Source: Burkholderiaceae bacterium
GTDB taxonomy: Bacteria > Pseudomonadota > Gammaproteobacteria > Burkholderiales > Burkholderiaceae_B
DNA length: 64,000 bases
NCBI GenBank assembly: GCA_004322135.1
Contig: SCSG01000004.1
Coordinates: 62,001-126,000 of the forward strand
Direction: 5' to 3'
Shown piece by piece: positions 1-10,411 of this stretch (position 1 is its first letter; each line of letters opens with the position of its first letter). The translations under genes were made by a program, and so were the position numbers. The notes under the pieces are model-generated. The model was not told the DNA's origin and searched no databases. It saw only the letters and a program-made list of their open reading frames with translations.

Positions 1-871
1 ATTTGGCTTTATACGCATCGGTAAAATCTTTGTGGGCGGGGTCTGATGCAATGAACAGCGTATGCAGCACCATCCCTTCAGCCGCTGGGCCCGCAAGCTG
101 AAGAAACTTGGGGGTCGTGAGCGGGATGCCGCCGCCCACGGGTATCTTCTCACCCGCCTGGCGCAGCTGCTGAATAAAGATCGAACCTTCCTGATACGGC
201 AGGGCCAGGAATACGCCCTGCGGCTTCAACGATTTGATCTTGCTGATGAATGGCCGAAAATCCCTTGAATTGGGCTGCACGCCCTCCAGCAACGGCACCG
301 TTCCACCATTCTTTTCAATGATGGCCGCAGTGGCCTTGCCGGTATACACCCCCCAGTCGTCCAGCGAATATGGAATGACTATTGAGTTGGCTTTGAGCTT
401 TTGCTGGATGGTCGCCGCGTTATAGACGGCAAGCACATCGTCGGTATTGTTCTGGCGGAACTGATATTTGCTTTGTTTGGTAAAGGCCGGATTGGATGAC
501 GTCGGGCTGATTTGCGGGATCCTGGCATCCGTAAAGATGGGCGCTGCGGCAAGCGACGCGGTCGTAGACCAGGAGCCAATCGCCAGCACCACTTTGTCTG
601 CCACCAGCTTGCGCGCTACGGCGGCGGCCTCCTGCGGCGAATTGCGATCATCCTCGTAAATCATATTGATGGGGTGCCCGTCGATCCCGCCCTGGGCTTT
701 GATCTTGTCCAAATATAATTCGGCGCCGTTCTTGGAAGTAATACCATATTCGGCGAAATTACCTGACATATGCGAGAAGAAGCCGACATTGATGGGGTCG
801 GCCGAGTAGGCGGGGGCCGCCATAAATACAGGCAGCAGTGCTGCCAGAAACGCTGATGGGAGTAAACGCAT
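1..871 (-). CDS. Branched-chain amino acid-type ABC transporter periplasmic binding protein (C-terminus outside window)
   Basis: The minus strand reads open from an ATG at 869-871 to the window edge, about 290 codons, so the C-terminus is missing. The N-terminus is a typical Sec signal peptide (MRLLPSAFLAALLPVFMAAP, then AYSA), followed by a type I periplasmic binding fold that starts DPINVGFFSHMSGNFAEYG and contains the LivJ-family stretch GGIDGHPINMIYEDDRNSP. An AAGGGC ribosome site precedes the start. The family delivers amino acids, amides or aromatic acids to an inner-membrane Liv-type transporter; the substrate cannot be read here. Its transporter genes are not seen downstream in this window and may lie to the left. 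Confidence 0.85.
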   Translation of the reverse strand, partial: MRLLPSAFLAALLPVFMAAPAYSADPINVGFFSHMSGNFAEYGITSKNGAELYLDKIKAQGGIDGHPINMIYEDDRNSPQEAAAVARKLVADKVVLAIGSWSTTASLAAAPIFTDARIPQISPTSSNPAFTKQSKYQFRQNNTDDVLAVYNAATIQQKLKANSIVIPYSLDDWGVYTGKATAAIIEKNGGTVPLLEGVQPNSRDFRPFISKIKSLKPQGVFLALPYQEGSIFIQQLRQAGEKIPVGGGIPLTTPKFLQLAGPAAEGMVLHTLFIASDPAHKDFTDAYKAK

Positions 872-999
872 TATGAATAAGCCCTTGAAAAGTTCGGATT
901 AGAGCCGACGCGGCCTGTCACCATAGGACAGCCAACCAAGGCACGGAAACACACAAAGACGTTCGGTATTTCAGCCGCTGAATGGCCAGCCAATGTTAA

Positions 1000-1060
1000 C
1001 GTTTAATTAATAATTTACTAACGTATTATATGTAATAAGTAAATTTTGAATTCGTATACC
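1000..1060 (-). promoter_or_regulatory. AT-rich promoter region of the binding-protein gene
   Basis: The 257-base gap between the binding protein and the esterase holds a markedly AT-rich stretch in GC-rich surroundings. On the minus strand a perfect TATAAT lies at 1030-1025. No convincing -35 box is seen at 16-18 bases, so a regulator may be needed. It would give a leader of roughly 150 bases. Nothing else is recognised in the gap. Confidence 0.4.
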
Positions 1061-1128
1061 GTCGTGGTGACACTACGGCGCGTGGCCCGATATCACGTCA
1101 TTTCATGCGACGGATCGGCGCACCGACG

Positions 1129-1989
1129 CTACATTTTCAATCGCTCTGCATGGAAGCGAATGTGATCCTCCATCAGCGACGAAATGAAATAATAGCTGTG
1201 GTCGTAGCCATCGTGGCGACGCAGCGTAAGCGGCTGCCCTGCCGTGTCACACGCCGCTTCAAACTCCTCGGGGTAAAGCTGCTCGGCCAGGAACTGATCG
1301 GCAAGCCCCTGATCAACCAGAATCCCCTCCGGGAAGGGGCATCGGGATTTGGCCATCAGCAACGAGGCGTCGTACTCGGCCCAGCCCCGCGGATCGCCAC
1401 CCAAATAGGCACCAAACGCTTTATGGCCCCATGAGCACCGGGATGGTGCGGCAATGGGTGCAAACGCCGACACCGAACGGTATTTGTCCCGATGACGCTG
1501 TGCCAGCACCAGCGCGCCGTGCCCTCCCATGGAATGCCCAAACACCCCCGCCCGTGCCGCATTGCCAGGCAAAGTGGTCGTGGCAATGTCGAACAATTCG
1601 CGCGCCACATAGCTTTCCATGCGGTAATGTGTACGCCACGGCTCTTGCGTGGCATCCAGATAGAACCCCGCGCCGGTGCCAAGATCCCAGCCATCGTCCT
1701 CACCTGGCACGCCCGCGCCTCGCGGACTGGTGTCGGGTGCGACGAGCATGATGCCATGCAAGGCGGCCAGGCGCTGAGCACCAGCCTTGACCATGAACAC
1801 TTCTTCCGTGCAGGTCAGGCCAGCCAGGAAGAAGAGGACCGGAAGGCGTACGCCACCTGCAGCGTCGGCTTCCGGAATAAAGGCGGAAAAACGCATCGGC
1901 AGACCAATGGCGCTTGAATTATGCCGATAAAAGCGCTGTATCCCGCCAAAACAGCGATGCTCGTTCAAGATTTCCAATTCATTGGACAT
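1129..1989 (-). CDS. fghA: S-formylglutathione hydrolase
   Basis: A 286-residue serine esterase of the esterase D family, which hydrolyses S-formylglutathione to formate and glutathione in cytosolic formaldehyde detoxification. The nucleophile elbow GHSMGGHGA puts Ser at about residue 153. The family signatures LAGLTCTEE (residues 56-63), PDTSPRG and the C-terminal DHSYYFI around the catalytic His are all present, and the length is normal. The ATG at 1989 is chosen over an upstream in-frame start because AAGGAA sits just ahead of it and the product then begins MSNELEIL as in relatives. The usual glutathione-dependent formaldehyde dehydrogenase gene is not adjacent in this window. Confidence 0.93.
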   Translation of the reverse strand: MSNELEILNEHRCFGGIQRFYRHNSSAIGLPMRFSAFIPEADAAGGVRLPVLFFLAGLTCTEEVFMVKAGAQRLAALHGIMLVAPDTSPRGAGVPGEDDGWDLGTGAGFYLDATQEPWRTHYRMESYVARELFDIATTTLPGNAARAGVFGHSMGGHGALVLAQRHRDKYRSVSAFAPIAAPSRCSWGHKAFGAYLGGDPRGWAEYDASLLMAKSRCPFPEGILVDQGLADQFLAEQLYPEEFEAACDTAGQPLTLRRHDGYDHSYYFISSLMEDHIRFHAERLKM

Positions 1990-2243
1990 GCTATTTCCTT
2001 TGCCTGCGACACAAGACCGCGCAGCCGACCACGCTGCAATAAGCCTAATGATAGGACAGGTTCGATAAAATAGGCCGGGCGACCACACCCGAGGAGCCAC
2101 AAGGTTGGAGGAGCAACTCGCCCCAGGCACCGGGTGAATTGGTTATGCTGTGAGCCTACGAAGCCTTATATCGCGATTCGGCGGCAAGCGGACCCTGCTG
2201 GCGGCCCGGAACGTGAGCACTCAGAACCCAGTACCCGGCAACC

Positions 2244-2969
2244 ATGGCCAGACTACCGCGCCTTTACGTTCCCAACATTCCGCAGCTTGCACAGGCACGC
2301 TTCGCCAAACCGCTGGCGCTGCCGTCAGACCCTACACCCTTGGCCCAGTTGGACTTGCTTGCAGCGTGGCTGCGCGAGGTTGCGCTGGGACAGGCACTGG
2401 AACAGCGCGCGGCCGTGCACGCGTGGGTGCTGCTTAACGACAGGCTGGTTCTGCTGGCTACCCCGGCCGCGCCCGACAGCATTGCCCGGCTGATCCAGGC
2501 CTTCGGACGCCGCTACGCCACCCGGCTGCAACACGGCCGTGTGTTCACCGGGCGCTATCACAGCGCATTGCTGCAGCCGGGCCACTGGGTCCTGCCGGCC
2601 CAGGTGTGGCTGGAGCACCTGCCCGTACAAACCGGCTACGTCGATACGCCACAGGCCTGGCCGTGGTCCTCTGCCGCCTATCACGCCGGCACCAGCCACA
2701 GCACCGGCGCCTGGCTGACCAACCACCCCGACTACTGGCTCGACGGCAATACGCCTTTCGAGCGCCAGGCCAGATACTCGCAGCGCCTTGCCCACAAGCT
2801 GCTCGCAAGTCAGCGCCAACAGATCGAACACGCCCTGTCGGGCCAATGGGCACTAGGAGAGCCAGCGTTCCTTGCCGGGCTTCAAGGCAGAGCCAGCCGC
2901 AGGCTCGCACCCGTCCCGCGCGGGCGACCCAGAAAGATCCGGCCCGAGCCGCCTGCCGGCAACACGTAA
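2244..2969 (+). CDS. RAYT-like (REP-associated tyrosine transposase family) protein with lost catalytic residues
   Basis: A 241-residue protein with the layout of the IS200-related RAYT family: MARLPRLYVPNIPQ at the start, HAWVLLNDRLVLLATP at 59-74, GRRYATRL, GRVFTGRYHSALLQ, then PVQTGYVDTPQAWPWSSAAY. In active relatives the second block reads VLMTNHVHLLLTP. Here both histidines of that HUH motif are replaced (Arg67, Val69). The catalytic Tyr of the YIELNPVRAG block aligns with Trp122. The frame is intact and full length, and no terminal repeats are seen. It may therefore be a domesticated nucleic-acid-binding protein rather than a transposase; its role is unknown. It lies just upstream of gltB on the same strand. 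Confidence 0.72.
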   Translation: MARLPRLYVPNIPQLAQARFAKPLALPSDPTPLAQLDLLAAWLREVALGQALEQRAAVHAWVLLNDRLVLLATPAAPDSIARLIQAFGRRYATRLQHGRVFTGRYHSALLQPGHWVLPAQVWLEHLPVQTGYVDTPQAWPWSSAAYHAGTSHSTGAWLTNHPDYWLDGNTPFERQARYSQRLAHKLLASQRQQIEHALSGQWALGEPAFLAGLQGRASRRLAPVPRGRPRKIRPEPPAGNT

Positions 2970-3319
2970 GTGCCACGGCCCTTCCGGGGGGCGCTCTTGC
3001 CCCCTTGCCGCCAACCCACAATCTGTGGCGTTTCTTTCTCTATTCACAAAATGAAACAACCATTTCTTTAAGCTGAAAATGGAACGCGTGCGTATCACCC
3101 GACTGTGATTTTCACCCAAATCTCGTCTTGACTTATCTAATATTATCAATGATTTAAACATGTCCCTATATTACACAATTAAATTAAATAGTAAAATTAA
3201 ATAGGGACGTACCCTTAATTTTCAGATTGCTGCATGGCGAAAACCGCAGTATCTTCTGCTTCTGCCCGCGTGATATTGATATTGCATAGTCGTCACGCGC
3301 AAACTCTGCGGAGCCCCAT
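2970..3319 (+). promoter_or_regulatory. gltB upstream region
   Basis: This 350-base gap has no credible gene. Its first part is GC-rich and could hold a weak transcription end for the RAYT-like gene. From about 3120 to 3230 it becomes strongly AT-rich, typical of a regulated promoter. A TTGACT at 3128-3133 is a possible -35 box, but no good -10 follows at 17 bases. An inverted repeat at 3162-3208 lies inside the AT-rich part. Confidence 0.45.
3162..3208. repeat. Inverted repeat GTCCCTAT / ATAGGGAC upstream of gltB
   Basis: Eight-base arms GTCCCTAT (3162-3169) and ATAGGGAC (3201-3208) are perfect inverted copies separated by 31 bases of almost pure A and T. The arms sit about 110-160 bases before the gltB start. 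The layout suits a looping or dimer-of-dimers operator, or a cruciform. The regulator is not identifiable from sequence. Confidence 0.5.
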
Positions 3320-6300
3320 ATGTCTCAATCACCCATGTCCTCTCCCCAAGGGAGTGCCGCCGGCGCATCCCGTGTCGGCTCGCCGCAAGCCCAGGGCCTA
3401 TACAATCCGCAAAACGAGCACGATTCCTGCGGTGTAGGCTTTGTGGCTCACATCAAAGGCCACAAATCCCATTCCATTATTGAGCAAGGCCTGAAAATCC
3501 TGGAAAACCTGGATCATCGGGGTGCCGTCGGCGCCGACAGGCTCATGGGCGACGGTGCCGGGATACTTATTCAAATACCCGACGCGCTGTACCGCGAAGA
3601 CATGGCCAAGCACGGCGTCACCCTGCCCGCCCCCGGCGAATATGGGGTGGCTATGGTGTTCTTGCCCAAGGAAACCGCCTCGCGACTTGCATGCCAGCAA
3701 GAACTTGAGCGTGCCGTGCGCGATGAAGGGCAGGTGGCACTTGGCTGGCGCGACGTGCCCGTCGACAACTCAATGCCGATGTCGCCCAATGTCCGTGCCG
3801 TAGAGCCGGTCATCCGCCAGCTTTTTGTGGGCCGCGGTCCCGACATCATGGTGCCTGACGCGCTTGAACGTAAGCTGTATGTCATCCGCAAGACGGCCAG
3901 CCACGCCATCCAGCGCATGAAACTGGCACACGGACAGGAATACTTCGTACCATCCATCTCAGTGCGCACCGTTGTCTACAAGGGCCTGCTTCTGGCCGAC
4001 CAGGTCGGCCACTACTACCGCGATCTGGCCGACCCGCGCGCGGTCTCGGCACTATCGCTGGTGCACCAGCGCTTCTCGACCAATACGTTCCCGGCGTGGC
4101 CGTTGGCACACCCCTATCGCATGATCGCCCACAACGGCGAAATCAACACGGTCAAAGGCAACTTCAACTGGCTGCGCGCGCGTGAAGGCACCATGCAATC
4201 GGCCGTGCTGGGCGACGATCTGTCCAAGCTCTACCCCATCGTCTACGAAGGCCAGTCCGACACGGCCACGTTCGACAATTGTCTGGAACTGCTGGTCATG
4301 TCCGGCTACTCGATGGCCCACGCGATCATGATGATGATCCCGGAGGCGTGGGAGCAGCACGCGACGATGGATGAAAACCGCCGCGCCTTCTATGAGTACC
4401 ACGCCGCCATGATGGAGCCGTGGGACGGCCCCGCTGCCATCGCGTTTACCGATGGACGACAAATCGGCGCGCTGCTGGACCGCAACGGCCTGCGCCCTGC
4501 CCGCTACCTGGTTACCGACGACGACCTGGTCGTGCTGGCTTCCGAGGCCGGAACCCTACCCATCCCCGAACACCACATCATCAAGAAGTGGCGCCTGCAA
4601 CCCGGGAAAATGCTGCTGATCGACCTGCATCAGGGCCGCATCATCGACGACGACGAGATCAAATCGCAGTTGGCCAACGCGCGTCCCTACCGGCAATGGA
4701 TCGAACGTTTGCGCATCAAGCTGGAATCGCTCCCGCTGCCCACCGCCGAGCCAATCGCCCCTTCCAAGGTTTCGCTGCTGGATCGCGAGCAGGCCTTTGG
4801 CTGGACGCAGGAAGACTTCAAATTTATTTTGCTGCCCATGGCGACCAACGGCCAGGAAGCGGTACGAGGCATGGGCAATGACGCCCCCCTGACGGTGCTG
4901 TCGAACCGGGCCAAGCCATTCTATAACTATTTCCGCCAGCTGTTCGCGCAGGTTACCAACCCGCCCATCGACTCGATTCGCGAACAATTGGTCATGTCGC
5001 TGGTGTCGTTCATCGGACCCAAGCCCAACCTGCTGGACATCAACAACGTCAACCCGCCGCTGCGTCTTGAAATCAGCCAGCCACTGCTGGACTTCGCCGC
5101 CATGGCGCAAATCCGCAATATCGAGCAAATCACTTCGGACAAATTCCGCAGCTACGAGCTGGACATCACCTACCCCACGGCCTGGGGTCCGGACGGCATC
5201 GAAGCCTGCATCGCCGCACTGTGCGCGGAGGCGGCAGATGCGGTGCAAAGCGGCTACAACATTCTTATCATCACCGACCGCAACGTCGACCAGGAGCGGG
5301 TCGCCATCCCGGCACTGCTGGCCACCTCGGCCATACACCTGCACTTGATCCGCGCGGGGCTACGCACGAAAACCGGCTTGATCGTGGAAACCGGGTCGGC
5401 GCGCGAAGTTCATCACTTCGCCCTGCTGGGCGGCTACGGTGCCGAGGCCATACACCCCTACCTGGCGCTGGAAGCGCTGGGCACCCTCGAAGATCCGGAA
5501 CACGCCGTCAAGAATTACATCAAGGCCATCAGCAAGGGTCTGAACAAGGTCATGTCCAAAATGGGCATATCCACGTACATGTCCTACACCGGCGCGCAGA
5601 TTTTCGAGGCGGTTGGTCTGAATTCCGCGCTGATTGACCAGTACTTCACCGGTACGGCCAGCAACATCCAGGGTATCGGCATTTTCGAGGTTGCCGAAGA
5701 AGCGTTGCGCCAGCACCGCGCGGCCTTCAGCGACGACCCGGTACTGCGCGACCAACTGGACGCGGGCGGCGATTATGCGTTCCGCATTCGCGGCGAAGAG
5801 CATATGTGGAATCCCGACACCATCGCCAAGCTGCAACACTCCACGCGGTCCAACGACTACAGCACGTACAAGGAATACGCCCAACTCATCAACGACCAGA
5901 CCCGCCGCATGATGACCTTGCGGGGCCTGTTTGAATTCAAGGTGGATCCAGCCCGCGCGATTCCGCTGGACGAAGTCGAACCGGCGAAGGAAATCGTCAA
6001 ACGCTTTGCAACCGGCGCCATGTCGCTGGGGTCCATTTCCACCGAAGCCCATTCGGTCCTGGCCGTTGCCATGAACCGCATCGGTGGCAAGTCCAACACC
6101 GGCGAAGGCGGTGAGGACGAACTGCGCTACCGCGATGAAATGCACGCCGGCCACAGCACCATCAAAGACGGCGACACGCTGGCCTCATTTCTGGGCAAAG
6201 ACAGGGTCTCGGCCAATGTACGGCTGCGCGCTGGCGATTCACTGCGTTCGCGCATCAAGCAGGTGGCCTCGGCCCGGTTCGGTGTCTCGGCCCACTACCT

Positions 6301-8044
6301 GAACAGCGCCGACCAGATCCAGATCAAGATGGCACAGGGCGCAAAGCCCGGCGAGGGCGGGCAGCTTCCGGGCTACAAGGTGTCGGAATATATTGCTGAA
6401 CTGCGCCACTCCGTTCCGGGCGTTGGCCTTATCTCGCCGCCGCCCCATCACGACATCTATTCGATCGAAGATCTGGCACAGCTCATTCACGATTTGAAGA
6501 ACGTGAATCCGCGTGCATCGATTTCCGTCAAGCTGGTATCGGAAGTCGGCGTTGGTACGGTCGCAACCGGCGTGGCCAAGGCCAAGGCCGACCACGTCGT
6601 CATTGCAGGTCATGACGGCGGTACCGGCGCATCGTCCATCTCGTCCATCAAGCACGCGGGAACCCCCTGGGAACTCGGCCTGGCCGAAACTCAGCAAACA
6701 CTGCTGCTCAACAATCTGCGCGGCCGCATTCGCGTACAGGCCGACGGCCAGATGAAGACCGGTCGTGACGTCGCCATCGGAGCCCTGCTGGGTGCGGACG
6801 AATTCGGCTTTGCAACAGCTCCGCTGGTCGTGGAAGGCTGCATCATGATGCGCAAATGCCACCTGAACACCTGCCCGGTTGGCGTGGCCACGCAAGACCC
6901 GGAACTGCGCAAGAAATTCCAGGGCAAGCCTGAACACGTCGTCAATTATTTCTTCTTCGTCGCCGATGAAGTACGTGAAATCATGGCGCAGCTGGGCATC
7001 CGCAAATTCGACGACATGATCGGACATGTGGAACTGCTCGACACCCGCCAAGGCATCGAACACTGGAAAGCCAAAGGTCTGGATTTCAGCCGCATTTTCC
7101 ACCAGGTTCAAACCCAGTCCCCATTGCGTCAGGTCGAGGAGCAAGACCACGATCTGGAAAGCGCGCTGGACCACACGCTTATTGAACGCAGCAAGGCAGC
7201 CATTGAACGTGGCGAGAAGGTCTCGTTCATTACACCGGTGCGCAATCGCAATCGCACCATAGGCGCCATGCTGTCCGGCGTCGTGGCAATGAAATATGGC
7301 AACGAGGGCCTGCCCGACGACACCATCCATATCCAGTGCAATGGCGCGGCAGGGCAAAGTTTCGGCGCTTTCCTCGCACATGGCATCACCCTGGATCTGG
7401 TTGGCGAAAGCAACGACTATGTTGGCAAGAGCCTTTCGGGCGGGCGCATCATCGTGCGCTCACCCAACGATTTCCGCGGCTTTGGGCCGGACCACATCAT
7501 TGCCGGCAACACGGTCCTGTATGGCGCCACCTCAGGCGAAGCCTATTTCAACGGGGTGGTCGGGGAACGCTTCGCCGTGCGCAATTCGGGGGTCACGGCC
7601 GTCGTAGAAGGCACGGGCGATCACGGCTGCGAATACATGACGGGTGGCACCGTGGTGGTTCTTGGCGAAACGGGACGAAACTTTGCAGCCGGCATGTCGG
7701 GCGGGGTAGCGTACATCTGGGACCCCAACAAGACATTCCGCAGCCGCTGCAACCTCGATATGGTCGAACTTGAACCCGTGGTCAGCCACGCCGAACAAGT
7801 CGAGGACAAACAGCTCGCCACCTGGCACAGCCTGGTTCGTGGCGGCCAGCGTGAAACGGACGAAACCATACTGCGGCGCCTGATCGAAGATCACTACCGC
7901 TACACGGGAAGCTTCCGCTCACGCGACCTGCTGAACGACTGGCAACAGGCTCGCGCCGCCTTCGTCAAGATAATGCCTACCGAATACCGTCGGGCTCTTG
8001 GCGAGCTTTGGCGCGCGACCCACCCTGAACAAATCGCTGCCTGA
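3320..8044 (+). CDS. gltB: Glutamate synthase (NADPH) large subunit
   Basis: A 1574-residue ferredoxin-fold amidotransferase/synthase that makes two glutamates from glutamine and 2-oxoglutarate together with GltD. An N-terminal leader of 36 residues ends before Cys37 in [10 protein letters not shown], the expected N-terminal nucleophile after processing. The class II glutaminase domain, the central domain, the FMN-binding synthase domain ([15 protein letters not shown]) and the C-terminal GXGXG beta-helix domain follow in order. The 3Fe-4S cysteines are seen in [15 protein letters not shown]. Length is normal. gltD follows after 10 bases, so the two are co-transcribed. The start at 3320 matches the leader length of relatives, although its ribosome site is weak. 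Confidence 0.98.
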   Translation: MSQSPMSSPQGSAAGASRVGSPQAQGLYNPQNEHDSCGVGFVAHIKGHKSHSIIEQGLKILENLDHRGAVGADRLMGDGAGILIQIPDALYREDMAKHGVTLPAPGEYGVAMVFLPKETASRLACQQELERAVRDEGQVALGWRDVPVDNSMPMSPNVRAVEPVIRQLFVGRGPDIMVPDALERKLYVIRKTASHAIQRMKLAHGQEYFVPSISVRTVVYKGLLLADQVGHYYRDLADPRAVSALSLVHQRFSTNTFPAWPLAHPYRMIAHNGEINTVKGNFNWLRAREGTMQSAVLGDDLSKLYPIVYEGQSDTATFDNCLELLVMSGYSMAHAIMMMIPEAWEQHATMDENRRAFYEYHAAMMEPWDGPAAIAFTDGRQIGALLDRNGLRPARYLVTDDDLVVLASEAGTLPIPEHHIIKKWRLQPGKMLLIDLHQGRIIDDDEIKSQLANARPYRQWIERLRIKLESLPLPTAEPIAPSKVSLLDREQAFGWTQEDFKFILLPMATNGQEAVRGMGNDAPLTVLSNRAKPFYNYFRQLFAQVTNPPIDSIREQLVMSLVSFIGPKPNLLDINNVNPPLRLEISQPLLDFAAMAQIRNIEQITSDKFRSYELDITYPTAWGPDGIEACIAALCAEAADAVQSGYNILIITDRNVDQERVAIPALLATSAIHLHLIRAGLRTKTGLIVETGSAREVHHFALLGGYGAEAIHPYLALEALGTLEDPEHAVKNYIKAISKGLNKVMSKMGISTYMSYTGAQIFEAVGLNSALIDQYFTGTASNIQGIGIFEVAEEALRQHRAAFSDDPVLRDQLDAGGDYAFRIRGEEHMWNPDTIAKLQHSTRSNDYSTYKEYAQLINDQTRRMMTLRGLFEFKVDPARAIPLDEVEPAKEIVKRFATGAMSLGSISTEAHSVLAVAMNRIGGKSNTGEGGEDELRYRDEMHAGHSTIKDGDTLASFLGKDRVSANVRLRAGDSLRSRIKQVASARFGVSAHYLNSADQIQIKMAQGAKPGEGGQLPGYKVSEYIAELRHSVPGVGLISPPPHHDIYSIEDLAQLIHDLKNVNPRASISVKLVSEVGVGTVATGVAKAKADHVVIAGHDGGTGASSISSIKHAGTPWELGLAETQQTLLLNNLRGRIRVQADGQMKTGRDVAIGALLGADEFGFATAPLVVEGCIMMRKCHLNTCPVGVATQDPELRKKFQGKPEHVVNYFFFVADEVREIMAQLGIRKFDDMIGHVELLDTRQGIEHWKAKGLDFSRIFHQVQTQSPLRQVEEQDHDLESALDHTLIERSKAAIERGEKVSFITPVRNRNRTIGAMLSGVVAMKYGNEGLPDDTIHIQCNGAAGQSFGAFLAHGITLDLVGESNDYVGKSLSGGRIIVRSPNDFRGFGPDHIIAGNTVLYGATSGEAYFNGVVGERFAVRNSGVTAVVEGTGDHGCEYMTGGTVVVLGETGRNFAAGMSGGVAYIWDPNKTFRSRCNLDMVELEPVVSHAEQVEDKQLATWHSLVRGGQRETDETILRRLIEDHYRYTGSFRSRDLLNDWQQARAAFVKIMPTEYRRALGELWRATHPEQIAA

Positions 8045-8054
8045 GGAAAATGTA

Positions 8055-9515
8055 ATGGGCAAGATCACCGGCTTTATGGAATATGAACGGGTAAAGGAGA
8101 CGTATGAAGCCCCGAAAGTGCGCGTCAGGCACTGGAAGGAATTCATCGCACCCCTTACCGACGAAGAGGCCAAGATACAGGGCGCACGCTGCATGGATTG
8201 TGGAACGCCCTTCTGCACCCACGGGTGCCCGGTCAACAATATCATTCCCGACTGGAACGACTTGGTGTACCGCCAGGACTGGCACGCTGCCCTCGACGTG
8301 CTGCTGTCCACGAACAACTTCCCCGAGTTCACCGGGCGTATCTGCCCGGCCCCCTGTGAAGCGGCGTGCACCCTGAACATCAACAACAATCCGGTAGGCA
8401 TCAAATCCATCGAGCATGCCATCATCGACAAGGGCTGGAGTGAAGGCTGGGTCGTACCGCAAATACCCTCCCACAAGACCGGGAAAAAGGTGGCCGTCAT
8501 CGGTTCAGGCCCCTCGGGTATGGCTTGCGCCCAACAACTGGCGCGCGTCGGCCACTCGGTAACGGTCTTCGAGAAAAGCGACCGTATCGGCGGTCTGCTT
8601 CGCTACGGCATCCCCGACTTCAAACTGGAAAAGTCGCATATCGATCGCCGTGTGACGCAGATGGAGGCCGAGGGCGTTGAGTTCCGCACTTCCGTATACG
8701 TGGGACCGGAGGCCGACGCACCCGAAGGGCTGACCGTGCGCAGCCCGGAATCGCTCCAGGAAGAGTTCGACGCCATTGTCCTGGCTGGAGGCTCGGAAAC
8801 GCCACGCGATCTGCCCATTCCAGGCCGCAAGCTGCGCGGCGTTCATTTCGCCATGGACTTTCTGCGACAACAGAACAAGGTCAACGCGGGCGACCAAGTC
8901 CCCAAGCAAATCAGTGCCAAAGGCAAGCACGTCATCGTAATCGGCGGCGGCGATACCGGCTCGGACTGCATCGGCACCAGCAACCGCCAGGGCGCGGCCT
9001 CGGTAACCCAATTCGAACTTATGGGAAAGTTGCCCGAAGTTGAGGACAAGGAAATGACATGGCCTTACTGGCCCGCCAAGCTGCGCACCTCGTCATCCCA
9101 CGAAGAAGGCTGCGAGCGCGACTGGGCCGTTTCCACCGCGGGCCTGCACGGCAAAACCAAAGTGGAAAAGCTGTCTGCAGTGCGTCTGGAATGGTTCAAG
9201 GACAAGGCCACGGGGCGCGCCAAGATGCGCGAGGTTGAGGGCTCAAAGTTTGAACTCCCGGCCGATCTGGTGCTGCTTGCAATGGGGTTTACGTCGGCCG
9301 TCAAAGGCGTGCTGGACTCTTTCGGCATTGAACTGAACGCCCGTGGCAACGCACAGGCCAACGACATCAACTACGCCACAAGCGTTGGCAAGGTTTTTGC
9401 CGCGGGCGACATGCGCCGCGGGCAATCGCTGGTGGTATGGGCCATACGCGAAGGGCGCCAGTGCGCCCGCGCCGTTGACGAATTCCTGATGGGCTCGACA
9501 GTACTGCCACGCTAA
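8055..9515 (+). CDS. gltD: Glutamate synthase (NADPH) small subunit
   Basis: A 486-residue flavoprotein that passes electrons from NADPH to GltB. N-terminal cysteine clusters [14 protein letters not shown] and [10 protein letters not shown] ligate two 4Fe-4S centres. An FAD-binding [16 protein letters not shown], an NADPH-binding [13 protein letters not shown] and the C-terminal FAD motif [16 protein letters not shown] follow. The ATG at 8055 is preferred over an upstream in-frame codon because GAGGAAAA precedes it and the product then begins MGKITGF. A bidirectional hairpin ends the operon. Confidence 0.98.
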   Translation: MGKITGFMEYERVKETYEAPKVRVRHWKEFIAPLTDEEAKIQGARCMDCGTPFCTHGCPVNNIIPDWNDLVYRQDWHAALDVLLSTNNFPEFTGRICPAPCEAACTLNINNNPVGIKSIEHAIIDKGWSEGWVVPQIPSHKTGKKVAVIGSGPSGMACAQQLARVGHSVTVFEKSDRIGGLLRYGIPDFKLEKSHIDRRVTQMEAEGVEFRTSVYVGPEADAPEGLTVRSPESLQEEFDAIVLAGGSETPRDLPIPGRKLRGVHFAMDFLRQQNKVNAGDQVPKQISAKGKHVIVIGGGDTGSDCIGTSNRQGAASVTQFELMGKLPEVEDKEMTWPYWPAKLRTSSSHEEGCERDWAVSTAGLHGKTKVEKLSAVRLEWFKDKATGRAKMREVEGSKFELPADLVLLAMGFTSAVKGVLDSFGIELNARGNAQANDINYATSVGKVFAAGDMRRGQSLVVWAIREGRQCARAVDEFLMGSTVLPR

Positions 9516-9529
9516 AAACCCGCCACACG

Positions 9530-9582
9530 CCACAAAGCAGAGCCGGCCGCGAGCCCACCCTCGGGCCGGTTTTGCTTTGTGG
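9530..9582. terminator. Bidirectional hairpin between convergent gltD and livF-like genes
   Basis: CCACAAAGCA (9530-9539) pairs with TGCTTTGTGG (9573-9582), and inside it GCCGGCC-rich arms pair with GGGCCGG around a short loop. TTTT lies in the 3' arm. It sits between two convergent genes and is symmetrical enough to end transcription from both sides. Confidence 0.75.
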
Positions 9583-9639
9583 CCCGATACGGCCCGTTTG
9601 CAAGGACGGGGCCACTGCCGCGCCTGGACCAGTGCCGCC

Positions 9640-10350
9640 TCACACGCGCAGGAAACCTGCCAGCCGTTCCCTGTCGAACTCGTCAGCACGCCCCTGCGCG
9701 ACGCACCGGCCATGGTCCAGCACCAGCACGGTATCCATGACCTGTTGCAAAAAGCCCAGATTCTGTTCAACGATGATAAACGCCGCACCCTCGCCGACAC
9801 GCGCCCTGACCAGCATCGCCATGAGGTCAATGTTTTCCTGCTGAACTCCCTCGGTGGGCTCGTCCAGCAGCGACAGCGGCTTGGCCTCGGCCAGCACGCG
9901 GACGAACGCCAGCATTTTCTTCTCGCCGCCACTCAGGGTTCCAGCCCTCTGCCGCAGGCGCTGCCCCAGTTGCGGGAAGGCATCCAGATACCGCGCGTAG
10001 GGCGACAAATCGCGACGCGTCCGATGAAGCGTCAGATTGTCGGAAACGGACAAATCGTCGAACACCACTCCCTCTTGTGGCATATAAGCCAGCCCGAGCC
10101 GGCTGCGCCTGAACGGCAGCGAACGGCCCAACGGCGCTCCCTGCCACAGTACCACGCCCGAGAACGGCTGCATGTATCCCATAAGGTGGCGCAAGAGCGT
10201 GGTCTTGCCCACACCGTTGCGCCCGAGTACGCCCAGCGTTTGCCCCGCCTGAACACTGCCGTCGATGCCGCGCAGCACGACCGTGTCGCCATACCCGCCG
10301 CTCAGGCCGGCAAATTCAAACAACGTGGCAGACCCGGCAGTCACCGCCAT
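9640..10350 (-). CDS. Branched-chain-type ABC transporter ATPase (LivF-like)
   Basis: A 236-residue cytoplasmic ATPase of the LivF/UrtE group. Walker A is GRNGVGKTTLL, the ABC signature is LSGGEKKM, and Walker B is LSLLDEPTEGVQ. The family marker EGVQ after the acidic residues and the IVEQNL H-loop region (with Gln-Asn where many have His) fit LivF. GGAGCAGG precedes the ATG. It is the last gene of a five-gene minus-strand operon with an amidase and lies 61 bases after the permease-ATPase fusion. Confidence 0.9.
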   Translation of the reverse strand: MAVTAGSATLFEFAGLSGGYGDTVVLRGIDGSVQAGQTLGVLGRNGVGKTTLLRHLMGYMQPFSGVVLWQGAPLGRSLPFRRSRLGLAYMPQEGVVFDDLSVSDNLTLHRTRRDLSPYARYLDAFPQLGQRLRQRAGTLSGGEKKMLAFVRVLAEAKPLSLLDEPTEGVQQENIDLMAMLVRARVGEGAAFIIVEQNLGFLQQVMDTVLVLDHGRCVAQGRADEFDRERLAGFLRV

Positions 10351-10411
10351 GTCCTGCTCCTGTCCCCGCCAACAACCGCGTCAGCCGGCCCATCCACACC
10401 CCATGTCACAT

